A stretch of DNA of 54,577 nt from JALHSW01 sp038321755 (GCA_038321755.1 JBBQFJ010000003.1:1-54577), one strand, 5' to 3'. Counted from the stretch's first letter, positions 8,109 through 16,445 are shown. Notes: generated by a model not told the origin, from the letters alone. Translations and numbers: made by a program.

Positions 8109-8960
8109 GTGCGCATCGGTGTCATGCCGCCGCCCCAAGGTCGGTTCTTGTCTTCACCCGACGTGATCGGCGGATACGCCCGTGCCGCCGAGGACCTCGG
8201 GATCGAGTCGATCTGGGCCATCGAGCACGTCGTGATCCCGGCCGACTACGCGTCGCGCTATCCGTACAACCCCGAGGGCCGGATCTCGATCGAGGACGAG
8301 GACATCCCCGACCCGCTCGCGCTGCTTGCGTTCCTCGCCGGCATCACCACCGCCTTGGTCCTCGGCACGGGCATCCTGATCCTCCCGCAGCGCAGTCCGG
8401 TGATCTGCGCCAAGGAGTGCGCGACGGTCGACGCGCTGTCGCGCGGCAGGCTGGCGCTCGGGATCGGTGTCGGCTGGCTCGAGGAGGAGTCGGACGCGGT
8501 CGGCGCGAGCTTCCACGACCGCGGGGCGCGCACCGACGAGGCGATCGAGGTCATGCGCACGCTGTGGCGCGAGGACGAAGCGAGCTTCTCAGGGCGCTTC
8601 ACCAGCTTCGAGCGCGCGAAGTCGAACCCGAAGCCGCACCGGGTCGGCGGCGTGCCGATCCTGGTCGGCGGGCACAGCCCCGCAGCCGCGCGTCGCGCCG
8701 GACGCCTCGGCGACGGCTGGTTCCCGATCGGGCTGCGCGGCGAGGACTTCGTCGAGCGTCGCGAGCAGATGCGCGCGGCGGCCGAGGAAGCCGGTCGGGA
8801 TCCCGACACGATCGAGATCACCTACAGCGGCCCGGCGAAGGCGAGCACGATCGAGCGCTACGCGGAGCAGGGCGTGAGCCGCTACGTCGTGCCCGTGTGG
8901 GGAGCCACCCTCGAAGAGTGCCGCGACGGCCTCGAGGCCGCCGCTGCGCTCAGCGGGTGA
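8109..8960 (+). CDS. F420-dependent LLM-class oxidoreductase
   Basis: A 283-residue luciferase-like monooxygenase-fold protein. It shows RIGVMPPPQ, AEDLGIESIWAIEHV, a VLGTGILILPQRSPV strand, RLALGIGVGWLEEE and VPILVGGHSPAAARRAGRLGDGW, diagnostic of actinobacterial F420-dependent oxidoreductases. Such enzymes reduce or oxidise carbonyls and enones with F420. Divergent from ipdA, so it may be co-regulated with ring degradation, possibly reducing a ring ketone; that is inference. The GTG at 8109 was chosen over a GTG at 8067 because the beta-1 strand begins here and the earlier start lies in the palindrome. No Shine-Dalgarno is visible; a leaderless mRNA is possible. Confidence 0.8.
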   Translation: MRIGVMPPPQGRFLSSPDVIGGYARAAEDLGIESIWAIEHVVIPADYASRYPYNPEGRISIEDEDIPDPLALLAFLAGITTALVLGTGILILPQRSPVICAKECATVDALSRGRLALGIGVGWLEEESDAVGASFHDRGARTDEAIEVMRTLWREDEASFSGRFTSFERAKSNPKPHRVGGVPILVGGHSPAAARRAGRLGDGWFPIGLRGEDFVERREQMRAAAEEAGRDPDTIEITYSGPAKASTIERYAEQGVSRYVVPVWGATLEECRDGLEAAAALSG

Positions 8961-10146
8961 CGATCACGCAGCTGCCGTGCCCGAACAGCCCCTGGTTGAT
9001 CGACAGCCCGACCTTCGCTCCGTCCACCTGACGCTCACCGGCCTCGCCCCGCACCTGCGTCGCGAGCTCGCAGACCTGCGCGATCGCTTGGGCCGGGATC
9101 GCCTCGCCAAAGCTCGCCAGGCCGCCACTCGCGTTCACCGGGATCCGGCCGCCGAGCGTCGTCGCCCCCGAGTGCAGCAGCGCCTCGGCCTCGCCCGGAC
9201 CACAGAGGCCGATGTTCTCGTACCAGTCGAGCTCGAGCGCGGTGGAGAGGTCGTACACCTCGGCGCACGAGAGGTCCTCGGGCCCGAGCCCTGCTTCTTC
9301 GTACGCCGCATGCGCGATCGAGTCGCGGAACGACCGCGCGACCGGCGGCGCACCGACAGCAGAGTCCGTGGCGATGTCAGGCATGTCGAGGTACGTGTTC
9401 GGGTACGTCGGCGTCACGGTCGAGATCGCGGCCACCTTGACCTGGCGTGAACGATCGGAGCGCTGTGCGGCGAACTCGGCGCTCGCGAGGACGATCGCGG
9501 CCGCACCGTCGCTCGTCGCGCAGATGTCGACGAGTCGGAGCGGGTCTGCCACCACCGGCGACTCGTCCATCTGATCGGCGGTGAACTCCTTGCGGTAGCG
9601 CGCGTACGGGTTCGCGACCGCGTGGCGACTGTTCTTGATCTTGACGGCGGCGAAGTCCTTCACGGTCGCGCCGTAGAGCTCCATGCGCCGGCGCGCGTAG
9701 AGCGCGAAGTAGGTGGGGTTGGTCGCGCCGAGTACGTGGAACCGCAGCCAGTCCGGGTCCTCGGGACGCTCGCCCGGGAGCGGGCCGAAGAATCCCTTCG
9801 GCGCAGTGTCGGCGCCGATGACGATCGCGACGTCAGCCATGCCCGAGAGGATCCGAGCCCGAGCTGATTCGATCGCGACGACACCGCTCGCGCATGCCGC
9901 GTAGCTCGACGACACGGGGATGCCTCGCCACCCGAGCGCCTGCGCGAACGTCGAACCCGCGACATAGCCGGGGTAGCCGTTGCGCATCGTGTCGCCGGCG
10001 GCGAGGTAGTCGATGTCGGACCACTCCACGCCGGCATCAGCCAGCGCCGCACGGGCCGCCACGACGCCGTACTCGACGAAGCTCCGGCCCCACTTCCCCC
10101 AGGGGTGCATCCCTACGCCGAGCACGACGACCTCGTCACCCGCCAT
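8950..10146 (-). CDS. Lipid-transfer-protein-type thiolase (Ltp family)
   Basis: A 398-residue thiolase-superfamily protein of the SCP-x/Ltp group. It has YAACASGVVAIESA at the usual nucleophile position, AEVYDLSTALELDW where classical thiolases differ, NASGGLASFGEAI, and a C-terminal GLFGHGSCVIV. Members paired with a DUF35 partner, such as Ltp2 of steroid degraders, act as retro-aldolases on side-chain CoA thioesters rather than as thiolases. The ATG at 10146 overlaps the DUF35 stop by one base (TGATG), strong evidence of a complex. Its 3' end overlaps that of the convergent F420 oxidoreductase gene by 11 nt. Thiolase or aldolase activity cannot be settled from sequence alone. Confidence 0.8.
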   Translation of the reverse strand: MAGDEVVVLGVGMHPWGKWGRSFVEYGVVAARAALADAGVEWSDIDYLAAGDTMRNGYPGYVAGSTFAQALGWRGIPVSSSYAACASGVVAIESARARILSGMADVAIVIGADTAPKGFFGPLPGERPEDPDWLRFHVLGATNPTYFALYARRRMELYGATVKDFAAVKIKNSRHAVANPYARYRKEFTADQMDESPVVADPLRLVDICATSDGAAAIVLASAEFAAQRSDRSRQVKVAAISTVTPTYPNTYLDMPDIATDSAVGAPPVARSFRDSIAHAAYEEAGLGPEDLSCAEVYDLSTALELDWYENIGLCGPGEAEALLHSGATTLGGRIPVNASGGLASFGEAIPAQAIAQVCELATQVRGEAGERQVDGAKVGLSINQGLFGHGSCVIVTR

Positions 10147-10577
10147 CAGATCGCCCTCCACTTCCACACCGTGCGGACCTCGTCAGCGGTCTCGTAGAGC
10201 GGTTCCACGATCAGCTCCATCTCGCGTCCGAGCGAGAGCGACGCCACGTCGGTGCCGACGGCGAGCTGCCCGAGCACGACCATCTGCTCCTCGGCCAGCT
10301 CGACGGCGGCGACGCCGTACGGCTCGAAGGGATCACGGCTCGGGTACGGCGGCGGCGGCGCGTACCGGTTGTCGGTGAAGGACCAGAGGGTGCCGCGCGT
10401 CGACAGCTCGACGTCGTCGAGCTCGGTGCCACCGCAGGCGGGGTTCCGACAGAACGACCACTGCTTCGGGAAGAACGACGCCCCGCACGTCGGACATCGG
10501 CCGCCGAGCAGGCGACCGCTCCCGTCGGCCTCTTCGCGGAACATCCCCTCGATGACGGGGACGCGGGCCTTCGTCAC
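10146..10577 (-). CDS. DUF35 zinc-ribbon/OB-fold acyl-CoA-binding protein
   Basis: A 143-residue protein with an N-terminal rubredoxin-like zinc ribbon (CPTCG at about 28-32 and CRNPACGG at about 43-50) followed by an OB fold (TRGTLWSFTDNRYAPPPPYPSRDPF, then VVLGQL). DUF35 proteins partner Ltp thiolases/aldolases, as in the ChsH2 DUF35 domain with Ltp2. The GTG start overlaps the echA20 stop (GTGA) and its stop overlaps the Ltp gene, giving an echA20-DUF35-ltp operon. A supporting role in CoA-thioester aldol cleavage or thiolysis is inferred. Confidence 0.82.
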   Translation of the reverse strand: MTKARVPVIEGMFREEADGSGRLLGGRCPTCGASFFPKQWSFCRNPACGGTELDDVELSTRGTLWSFTDNRYAPPPPYPSRDPFEPYGVAAVELAEEQMVVLGQLAVGTDVASLSLGREMELIVEPLYETADEVRTVWKWRAI

Positions 10578-11347
10578 GGTGAGTCCTCCTCGCCGACCTC
10601 GGCGTCACGCTTCTCGACGAACGCCTGGCGCAGCTCATCGGAGTCACCCCAGAGGTTCAGCTCGAAGGTGAAGCCCTGCTCGAAGCGGTACGAGCGCTTC
10701 ACGTCGATCGGGTCGATCGCATTCAGCGACTCCTTGGCGCGCCGGATCACCAGCGGGCTCTTCTCGACGATGACGGCGGCGATCTCCCGTGCCGCATCGA
10801 GGAGCTCCGCACGCGGCACGACGCGCTCGACGGTGCCGAACTCGAGCAGCTCCGCCGCGCTCACCATGGTGCCGGTGAAGTACATCGCGCGCATCTTCTT
10901 GTAGGGCACGAGTCGGGCCAGGTGCGTCGCGACGCCGAGCGCACCGCGGTCGACCTCGGGGAGACCGAACGTCGCGTCGTCGGCCGCAACCACGATGTCG
11001 GCGTTGCCGGCAATCCCGACGCCTCCGCCGAGGCAATACCCGTGCACGGCGGCGATGACGGGTACCTCGCAGTCGTAGACCGCGGCGAACGTGTCGTAGC
11101 AGCCGCGGTTCACCCCGATGAGGCTCTCGTGGGTCGGATCCGCGGCGAGCTCCTTGATGTCGACACCCACCTGGAAGGCCCGGAGCTCGGGGTTCGCGGC
11201 AACGATGACCACGCGGACATCCTCGTCACGGCCCGCGCTGCGGATCGCGTCCGCGAGCTCGAACCAACCTGCGACCGGTAGTGCGTTCACCGGCGGGTTG
11301 TCGATGATGATCTCCGCGACGTGGTCGCGCACCTCGGACCGGATCAT
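10574..11347 (-). CDS. echA20: EchA20-like enoyl-CoA hydratase/hydrolase
   Basis: A 257-residue crotonase-fold protein. NPPVNALPVAGWFELADAI, VGVDIKEL, VNRGCYDTFAAVYDCEVPVIAAVHGYCLGGG, DDATFGLPEVDRGALGVATHL and the C-terminal YRFEQGFTFELNLWGDSDE match mycobacterial EchA20. EchA20 hydrolyses the bicyclic beta-diketone HIEC-CoA, opening ring D before IpdAB acts. The ATG at 11347 has no evident Shine-Dalgarno, but a palindrome of the ipdA type lies 15 nt upstream. First gene of the echA20-DUF35-ltp operon. Confidence 0.88.
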   Translation of the reverse strand: MIRSEVRDHVAEIIIDNPPVNALPVAGWFELADAIRSAGRDEDVRVVIVAANPELRAFQVGVDIKELAADPTHESLIGVNRGCYDTFAAVYDCEVPVIAAVHGYCLGGGVGIAGNADIVVAADDATFGLPEVDRGALGVATHLARLVPYKKMRAMYFTGTMVSAAELLEFGTVERVVPRAELLDAAREIAAVIVEKSPLVIRRAKESLNAIDPIDVKRSYRFEQGFTFELNLWGDSDELRQAFVEKRDAEVGEEDSP

Positions 11348-11361
11348 GCCGGGCAGCGTAC

Positions 11362-11376
11362 CTGAGGGGGTGTCAG
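11362..11376. promoter_or_regulatory. Candidate operator upstream of echA20 (site B)
   Basis: Read on the minus strand this is CTGACACCCCCTCAG, sharing CTGACAC and the CAG half with the sites before ipdA and the alcohol dehydrogenase gene; one position of the right arm deviates. It ends 15 nt before the echA20 start, where a repressor could block transcription. Support comes only from resemblance to the other two sites. Confidence 0.3.
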
Positions 11377-11437
11377 GAGGAACCGGCTCGCGCGACGGCA
11401 GGGGGCTCGTCGGCACACCTGACGACGCGCGCGCCGA

Positions 11438-11920
11438 TCAGCCGTCGGCCGACGCGCCGTTCCGCCAATCGGGGATGCTCGGCGCGCCGGACTCGAGCGA
11501 CCGGACGTACGCGACGATCTGACGGACCTGCTCGGCGGTCAACGTTCCGCCGTAGTCGAGCCCCCACGCCGACATGTCGGTCCCGGAGACCCCCCCGGAC
11601 ACGAGCGCGTCGATCTGGGCGTCGGAGGTCGACGAGAGGAACTGCTTGGCGTTCAGCGTCGGTGCCTCACCACCCCCAGCGCCGCGTTCACCGTGGCACT
11701 CGGCGCAGTTCGTCGAGAACAGCGCCCGCCCGAGGTGGACGTACGTGGTGGCCTGTGCCTTCGTCGCGTCGGCGCGGAGGCTCGGTTCGCGGGCTCGATA
11801 CGCGGCGAAGCCCGAGATGAGCAGCGCCATGAAGACGAGGCCGGCGATCAGGTACCGGTCGAGACTCCGCTGGAGCGTCTTCCCCTCGAACGGCGGTGGC
11901 TCCGGTCGGTTCCGCGGCAT
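11438..11920 (-). CDS. Membrane-anchored class I cytochrome c
   Basis: A 160-residue monohaem cytochrome c. A transmembrane anchor spans about residues 24-41 (LIAGLVFMALLISGFAA). The haem site is CAECH at 72-76 and the distal ligand is probably Met116 (GTDMSAWG), with a C-terminal QVRQIVAYVRSL helix typical of the family. Last gene of the cupredoxin-GltD-cytochrome b-Rieske operon, 27 nt after the Rieske stop, with GGAAGGGATG before its ATG. It would take the place of cytochrome c1/f and face the outside of the membrane. The PEPPPFEGKTLQRS head is probably cytoplasmic. Confidence 0.85.
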   Translation of the reverse strand: MPRNRPEPPPFEGKTLQRSLDRYLIAGLVFMALLISGFAAYRAREPSLRADATKAQATTYVHLGRALFSTNCAECHGERGAGGGEAPTLNAKQFLSSTSDAQIDALVSGGVSGTDMSAWGLDYGGTLTAEQVRQIVAYVRSLESGAPSIPDWRNGASADG

Positions 11921-11947
11921 CTCAACATCCCTTCCGGGAGGGCGCGC

Positions 11948-12436
11948 TCATTTGATGCAGCTCGGACCTTGCGGGGGCTCCAGGTACTTCTTCGCACCGC
12001 GATCCGGACCGGCTTCGAGTGAACCGGTGTCGACGACCACCGCGCCGCGCTTCACGTCGAGCGGGTACCGATCCATGCCACGCGGTGAGGGTCCGGTGAT
12101 GTATTCGCCACCGAGATCGAAGATGGAGCCGTGACACGGACACTCGAAGCGTCCCGAGCTCTCGCAGAACGGGACCTGGCATCCGAGGTGCGGACACTTC
12201 TGTGAGAGCGCGAACAGGTCGCCCTTCGCGTTGACGACGTAGAGGCGACCCTCCGGGAAGTAGGTCGCAGAGTTCTTGGCGAAGGCGTCGGGGGGACCGA
12301 CCTTGAGCACGCCGCCTCCCGCGCCGCCCGCGAGCGGACGAAGCGCCTCGTACGCCGTATATGCGGTTGCGCCCACCAGGACGGCGCCACCGATCTTCCA
12401 GCCGGAGAGCAGGAAGCGACGTCGACTCTGTTCCAT
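11948..12436 (-). CDS. Rieske [2Fe-2S] protein of a bc-type complex
   Basis: A 162-residue Rieske protein. It begins with a twin-arginine signal-anchor (SRRRFLLSGWKIGGAVLVG). Cluster ligands are Cys81 and His83 (CPHLGC, disulfide Cys86) and Cys99 and His102 (CPCHGS, disulfide Cys101). The start has an excellent AGGAGG. It lies 11 nt downstream of cytochrome b and carries electrons from quinol to cytochrome c or the cupredoxin. The C-terminus is short and lacks the extra domains of actinobacterial QcrA, so this is not the usual bcc-aa3 supercomplex subunit. Confidence 0.9.
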   Translation of the reverse strand: MEQSRRRFLLSGWKIGGAVLVGATAYTAYEALRPLAGGAGGGVLKVGPPDAFAKNSATYFPEGRLYVVNAKGDLFALSQKCPHLGCQVPFCESSGRFECPCHGSIFDLGGEYITGPSPRGMDRYPLDVKRGAVVVDTGSLEAGPDRGAKKYLEPPQGPSCIK

Positions 12437-12447
12437 GCGCAAGCCTC

Positions 12448-13773
12448 CTAGAGCTCGAGGTAGAGGTGGGTCCACGGCGCGACGAACGTCCAGCCCGGCC
12501 CGCGGAAGAGAGTGCCGATGACTGTGAGCACCACCGCCGCGGCGAGCATCCCGCTGAAGACGAGGACCGCGACCTTGCGGTTGCGCGCCTCGGTGGCCGG
12601 GTTGCGGTCCACGTACGGCAGCAGCACGAGCAGGATCACGATGCCCGCCGGGATCAGGATCCCCGCGACCAGGGGATCGAAGTGCGAGAGCAGCTCTTGG
12701 AGGCCCGAGAAGTACCAGGGCGCCTTCGAGGGCTCCGGGGTAACGTTCGGGTTGGCGAGGCCCCTGAGCGGCGCCGCGAACGCGACGCCGAGACCGAGCA
12801 CGAGCGCGGCGACGCCGAGGGCGACGACCACGTGCCGCACGACCAGGTGCGGCCAGGTGAAGACCGTGTCGTCGACCGAACGGTCCGAAGCCGTCACCGA
12901 CTCGCGATCGACGACGCCGAGCAGGCGGGTCCGCGTGCCGTAGAGCTCGGGCGCTTTGGTCTCGGGCGGAGCGCGGACCGTCGCCGCTTCCTCGAACGCG
13001 CCCGCGTTCGAGCGCTTCACCGCGAAACCGTCCTTGCGGACGCGCCAGATGTGGATCGCGAGGAGCATCGTGAGGAACGCCGGGAGCACGGCGACGTGGA
13101 GCGCGTAGAAGCGCAACAACGTGCTCGGCCCGATCTGGTCGCCACCGATCAGGAGGTTCTGGAGCGTGTCCCCGAGGACGGGCACGTAGTGCACGAGGTT
13201 CGTCCCGACGGTGACCGCCCAGTAGCTGAGCTGGTCCCACGGCAAGAGGTACCCGGTGAACGAGAAGCCGAGGGTCACGAGGAGGAGCACGACACCGATG
13301 ACCCAGTTGAACTCGCGAGGCTTCTTGTACGCGCCGGCGTAGAAGACCCGGACCATGTGCAGCGCGACGGTCAGGACCATGAGGTGCGCCGACCAGCGGT
13401 GCACGTTGCGGATCAGCTGCCCGAACCCGACGCTCGTCTTCAGGTGCTGCATGTCGCCGTATGCCGCGGCGGGTGACGGTGTGTACACGAACATCAGATA
13501 GACGCCCGTCACGGTCAAGATGCCGAAGAGCATCGCGGCGATGAAGCCGAGCCGGAACGAGTAGCGCATCCGCAGCACCCGTGCGGGGACCTTCACGGGG
13601 TACAGGTGGAGGAAGAAGTTGCTGAACGACTGCAACGCCCTCCCACGCGGCGTATCGAGCTGCGGGTGACGGAACATCGAGCGCCAGGCGTCGCTGCGCT
13701 GCACGCGCTTCACCAGCCCGCGCGACGTGGTCGCGACCTCCGGTTCGAGCGCGTCGCGTGTCTCGTCGCTCAC
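12448..13773 (-). CDS. Cytochrome b, b6-type haem spacing, fused subunit IV
   Basis: A 441-residue integral membrane cytochrome b. Haem ligands are probably His125/His139 in helix B and His226/His241 in helix D; the 14/15 spacing and the LLPWDQLSYWA segment are characteristic of b6-type rather than mitochondrial bc1. A Qo-site motif appears as APWYFSGLQELL in the C-terminal part, so the subunit IV region is fused. An unusual soluble linker (about 255-300) separates the halves. The GTG at 13773 overlaps the upstream flavoprotein stop (GTGA) and follows AGGAGG. It is the quinol-oxidising core of the operon. Confidence 0.9.
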   Translation of the reverse strand: MSDETRDALEPEVATTSRGLVKRVQRSDAWRSMFRHPQLDTPRGRALQSFSNFFLHLYPVKVPARVLRMRYSFRLGFIAAMLFGILTVTGVYLMFVYTPSPAAAYGDMQHLKTSVGFGQLIRNVHRWSAHLMVLTVALHMVRVFYAGAYKKPREFNWVIGVVLLLVTLGFSFTGYLLPWDQLSYWAVTVGTNLVHYVPVLGDTLQNLLIGGDQIGPSTLLRFYALHVAVLPAFLTMLLAIHIWRVRKDGFAVKRSNAGAFEEAATVRAPPETKAPELYGTRTRLLGVVDRESVTASDRSVDDTVFTWPHLVVRHVVVALGVAALVLGLGVAFAAPLRGLANPNVTPEPSKAPWYFSGLQELLSHFDPLVAGILIPAGIVILLVLLPYVDRNPATEARNRKVAVLVFSGMLAAAVVLTVIGTLFRGPGWTFVAPWTHLYLEL

Positions 13774-15590
13774 AAGGAGACCTCCTGCTGGCGCTCGACT
13801 CCGGCGTGCGTCATCGAGAGCGCCGCTGGCGGACATCGGTTCACGCAGAGCCCGCACCGGATGCAATGGTCTTCGTCGAGCAGGAGTGCCGACTGTGCCG
13901 GCCCACCGACCCCGATCCGGTCGGCACGAGTGATCGTGATGCAGTCGGTCGGACACACGTCGACGCACAGCCCGCACAGGATGCAGAGCTCCGGCTCGAG
14001 CATGATGTTGTCGAAGCATCGGAGACACCGGAGTGCCTCGCGCTGCGCGTCTGCGTCGCCGAACCCGACCTCGACCTCTGCGAACCCGACCCGACGGTCG
14101 GTCGAGGTGCTCGGGACCTTGACGCGCGGGATCGCGTCGTATGCGCTGTCGAGCCGCCGGAAGTGGGGCAGCAACGTCACCTCGACCCGGAGTGCCTGCT
14201 CGGCAGCTTCCCCCACGAGGGAGGCGTGGATCGCAGCGGCAGCACACTGGCCGTCCGCGATCGCGTCGATCAGGTTCCGAGGACCCTTCGCGACGTCACC
14301 GCCCGCCCAGATCTTCGGGTGCGAGGTCTGCAACGTGCGCGGATCGACGCGCACTGCGCCCCGTGCGTCCCGAGCGACGTCGACCCCCTCCAGCAGCCCG
14401 AGATCCGCTACCTGGCCGACCGCGAGGATCACCGAGTCGGCAGCGATCACCTCCTCGGTGCCCGGTCGGAACACGGGTGCGAATCGCCCCGCCTCGTCGA
14501 AGACCGACTCCACGGCGATCGTCTCGAAGCCCGTGACCCGGCGGCCATCGCCGACGAAGCGGTGCGGTCCGCGGCGGTACACGATCGTGATCCCCTCTCG
14601 CTCCGCCTCGGCGATCTCCTCGGGATCCGCGGGGATCTCTTCGGGTGACTCCAGCGCGAACACCGTGACCTCGCGCACGCCCGCACGAACGGCGGCCCGC
14701 GCGACATCGAGTGTCGTGGTCATCGCGCGTCGAGCGTCGTCCTCCGACCGGACCCCCGCCGCGTCTCCGGCAAGCAGCGCCCCATCCGGATCGCCGGCGG
14801 CACGCAGCGCCGAGCGGGCCACATCGAACGCGACGTTCCCACCGCCGACGACGACGACGCGCTCGCCGAGGTCCACGCGAAAGCCCTGGTTCACGTTCAG
14901 CAGGAACTCGATCGCCCGGAGGACACCGTCGAGGTCATGTCCCGGGAGATCGAGCTCACGACCACGGCCGGTCCCGATCGCGAGGAACAGGGCGCCGTGG
15001 CGGTCGAGCAGCTCCTGCATCGAGACGTCGGTGCCGACGCTCACACCGGCCCGGACCTCGACGCCGAGCTCGACGACGGCCTCCACCTCTCGGGCGATGA
15101 GGGCTCGCGGGAGTCGGTATTCGGGGATGCCGAGCACCATCATGCCGCCGAGGCGTTCGTTCGACTCGTACACGGTGACCGGATGACCGGCAAGGCGCAG
15201 GTCGTGCGCGGCCGCGAGGCCGGCCGGACCTCCGCCGATCACTCCGATCGAAGGACCGGTGGCGGGTGGAACCGGGCCGTGCACCTCGTGCCACACCGCG
15301 CTCGCGGCGAAGCTCTCGACGCCGAACTGCTCGGTGACGAACCGCTTCAGCGCACGGATCGCGATCGGCGCGTCCACCGTTCCCCTGCGACACGCTGATT
15401 CGCACGGCGCCGCGCACACCCGACCGCAGATCGAGGCGAAAGGATTCGGCGTCCTCGCGATGACATACGCGTCCCGATACCTGCCTTCGGCGATCGCGGT
15501 GACGTACGCGCCGGCGTCCGTGTGCACCGGACACGCGGCACGACAAGGCTCGTTGTCCCACAGCCACTGAGCATCCGGCGTGATGGCCAT
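13770..15590 (-). CDS. GltD-like Fe-S flavoprotein fused to 2[4Fe-4S] ferredoxin
   Basis: A 606-residue redox protein. The N-terminal GltD-type Fe-S domain has Cys16/20 and Cys55/59/63/67 (CGRVCAAPCESAC). A first Rossmann motif GGGPAG at about 119-124 should bind FAD and a second (GGGNVA, 249-254) NAD(P)H. The C-terminus adds two ferredoxin clusters, Cys536/539/542/546 and Cys576/579/582/586. The order resembles NADPH-linked oxidoreductases such as NfnB/GltD, but no glutamate synthase large subunit is present. It overlaps the genes on both sides, so it probably shuttles electrons between NAD(P)H, ferredoxin and the membrane complex. Direction is unknown. Confidence 0.85.
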   Translation of the reverse strand: MAITPDAQWLWDNEPCRAACPVHTDAGAYVTAIAEGRYRDAYVIARTPNPFASICGRVCAAPCESACRRGTVDAPIAIRALKRFVTEQFGVESFAASAVWHEVHGPVPPATGPSIGVIGGGPAGLAAAHDLRLAGHPVTVYESNERLGGMMVLGIPEYRLPRALIAREVEAVVELGVEVRAGVSVGTDVSMQELLDRHGALFLAIGTGRGRELDLPGHDLDGVLRAIEFLLNVNQGFRVDLGERVVVVGGGNVAFDVARSALRAAGDPDGALLAGDAAGVRSEDDARRAMTTTLDVARAAVRAGVREVTVFALESPEEIPADPEEIAEAEREGITIVYRRGPHRFVGDGRRVTGFETIAVESVFDEAGRFAPVFRPGTEEVIAADSVILAVGQVADLGLLEGVDVARDARGAVRVDPRTLQTSHPKIWAGGDVAKGPRNLIDAIADGQCAAAAIHASLVGEAAEQALRVEVTLLPHFRRLDSAYDAIPRVKVPSTSTDRRVGFAEVEVGFGDADAQREALRCLRCFDNIMLEPELCILCGLCVDVCPTDCITITRADRIGVGGPAQSALLLDEDHCIRCGLCVNRCPPAALSMTHAGVERQQEVSL

Positions 15591-15868
15591 CAGATCATTC
15601 GCCGAGCCTGGAGTCGACGCAGCGCCCACAGCATGGCGAACAGTGCGGCGAAGAACCAAGCGGTGGCGACGGCGACGCGACCGTTCCTCGACAACCCGGT
15701 CAGGTGGGTGAGCGCCCAGTTGGGCGCGTAGACGAGCAGCGCGGTGCCAAGGATCAGCACCGCGCCACTCGTCAGCGCAGCTCGCACCCACCCGATCGGC
15801 GACGTGTACTCCACCGAGGCACCCGTCGCCGACGCGTCTTCGGCTGCCCCGCCCGGCGCCTCGCCCAT
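15590..15868 (-). CDS. Small two-helix membrane protein in the cytochrome b operon
   Basis: A 92-residue protein with two predicted membrane helices, about 30-46 (ALTSGAVLILGTALLVYA) and 65-84 (VAVATAWFFAALFAMLWAL), and a basic C-terminus (RRLQARRMI). It overlaps the cupredoxin stop and the flavoprotein start by one base each (TGATG at both junctions), so it is firmly part of the operon. The family is not recognised. A structural or anchoring subunit, perhaps docking the soluble Fe-S flavoprotein to the membrane complex, is plausible. Confidence 0.7.
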   Translation of the reverse strand: MGEAPGGAAEDASATGASVEYTSPIGWVRAALTSGAVLILGTALLVYAPNWALTHLTGLSRNGRVAVATAWFFAALFAMLWALRRLQARRMI

Positions 15869-16335
15869 CAGGTGACCGTGAACGCCGCTCGCATGCCGAG
15901 CCCGTAGTGCTTCGAGACGTTGCACACCAGGACGTAGCTCCCGGCCTTGAGCTTGAAGGTGCCGGACTTCGTCTTGCCCTTGCCGATGTCGGCGACCTCG
16001 CCGACGCTCGACGACTCGCTGATCTTGTTCTTGACGATCGGGATCTGGTCGAACGGCGTGTCGGTCTTGAGGACAACCATCTCGTGGATGACCGTGCCGC
16101 TGTTGCTGACCGTGAAGGTCACCTTGCCGGCCGCCACCGATCCGGGCGACACCGTCATCGTCATCGCCGCCTTCGTCCCCGCCGTGTCGCCGACGTTGAT
16201 CAGGACGGGGGTCCCCTTCTTCTTACCCTCGAGGGACGCAGTCGCGGTCACGGCACCGAAGGCGACCATCGCGACCACGATCGTTGCAACGACCGCGACT
16301 CCTCGGACTCTCGACTTCGTGGCTTGCGTCCTCAT
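15868..16335 (-). CDS. Secreted type I copper protein (cupredoxin)
   Basis: A 155-residue protein with an N-terminal signal peptide (residues about 12-34) and one cupredoxin domain. Copper ligands are probably His84 (GTVIHEMVV), Cys138, His143 and Met148 (CNVSKHYGLGM), the full type I set in plastocyanin/sulfocyanin order. It should carry electrons outside the membrane between the Rieske/cytochrome c arm and a terminal oxidase or other acceptor. First gene of the six-gene operon; GGAGGGGG precedes the ATG and a perfect 20-bp palindrome lies about 90 nt upstream. Confidence 0.87.
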   Translation of the reverse strand: MRTQATKSRVRGVAVVATIVVAMVAFGAVTATASLEGKKKGTPVLINVGDTAGTKAAMTMTVSPGSVAAGKVTFTVSNSGTVIHEMVVLKTDTPFDQIPIVKNKISESSSVGEVADIGKGKTKSGTFKLKAGSYVLVCNVSKHYGLGMRAAFTVT

Positions 16336-16425
16336 GGTGAACCCCCTCCGGACCAGACCCGTCTCGATGCTCGAGCTCGGTGTGCTGGCCCGTCGACCAT
16401 GGTCCCCGACGAGGCGGGGCGAACG

Positions 16426-16445
16426 ATAGGGCCGATCGGCCCTAT
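16426..16445. promoter_or_regulatory. Perfect 20-bp palindrome between cupredoxin and SDR genes
   Basis: ATAGGGCCGATCGGCCCTAT is identical to its own reverse complement. It lies in the 168-nt region between the divergent cupredoxin operon (start 16335) and an SDR gene (start 16504). With no spacer it looks like the binding site of a dimeric repressor or redox regulator; cruciform or terminator roles are less likely upstream of two divergent genes. No second copy was noticed. Confidence 0.55.

Noticed and set aside
11438..13773. Annotation as the actinobacterial QcrABC complex
   Set aside because: The cytochrome c is monohaem, the Rieske protein is short, and cytochrome b has b6-type His spacing; the operon also lacks cytochrome oxidase genes.
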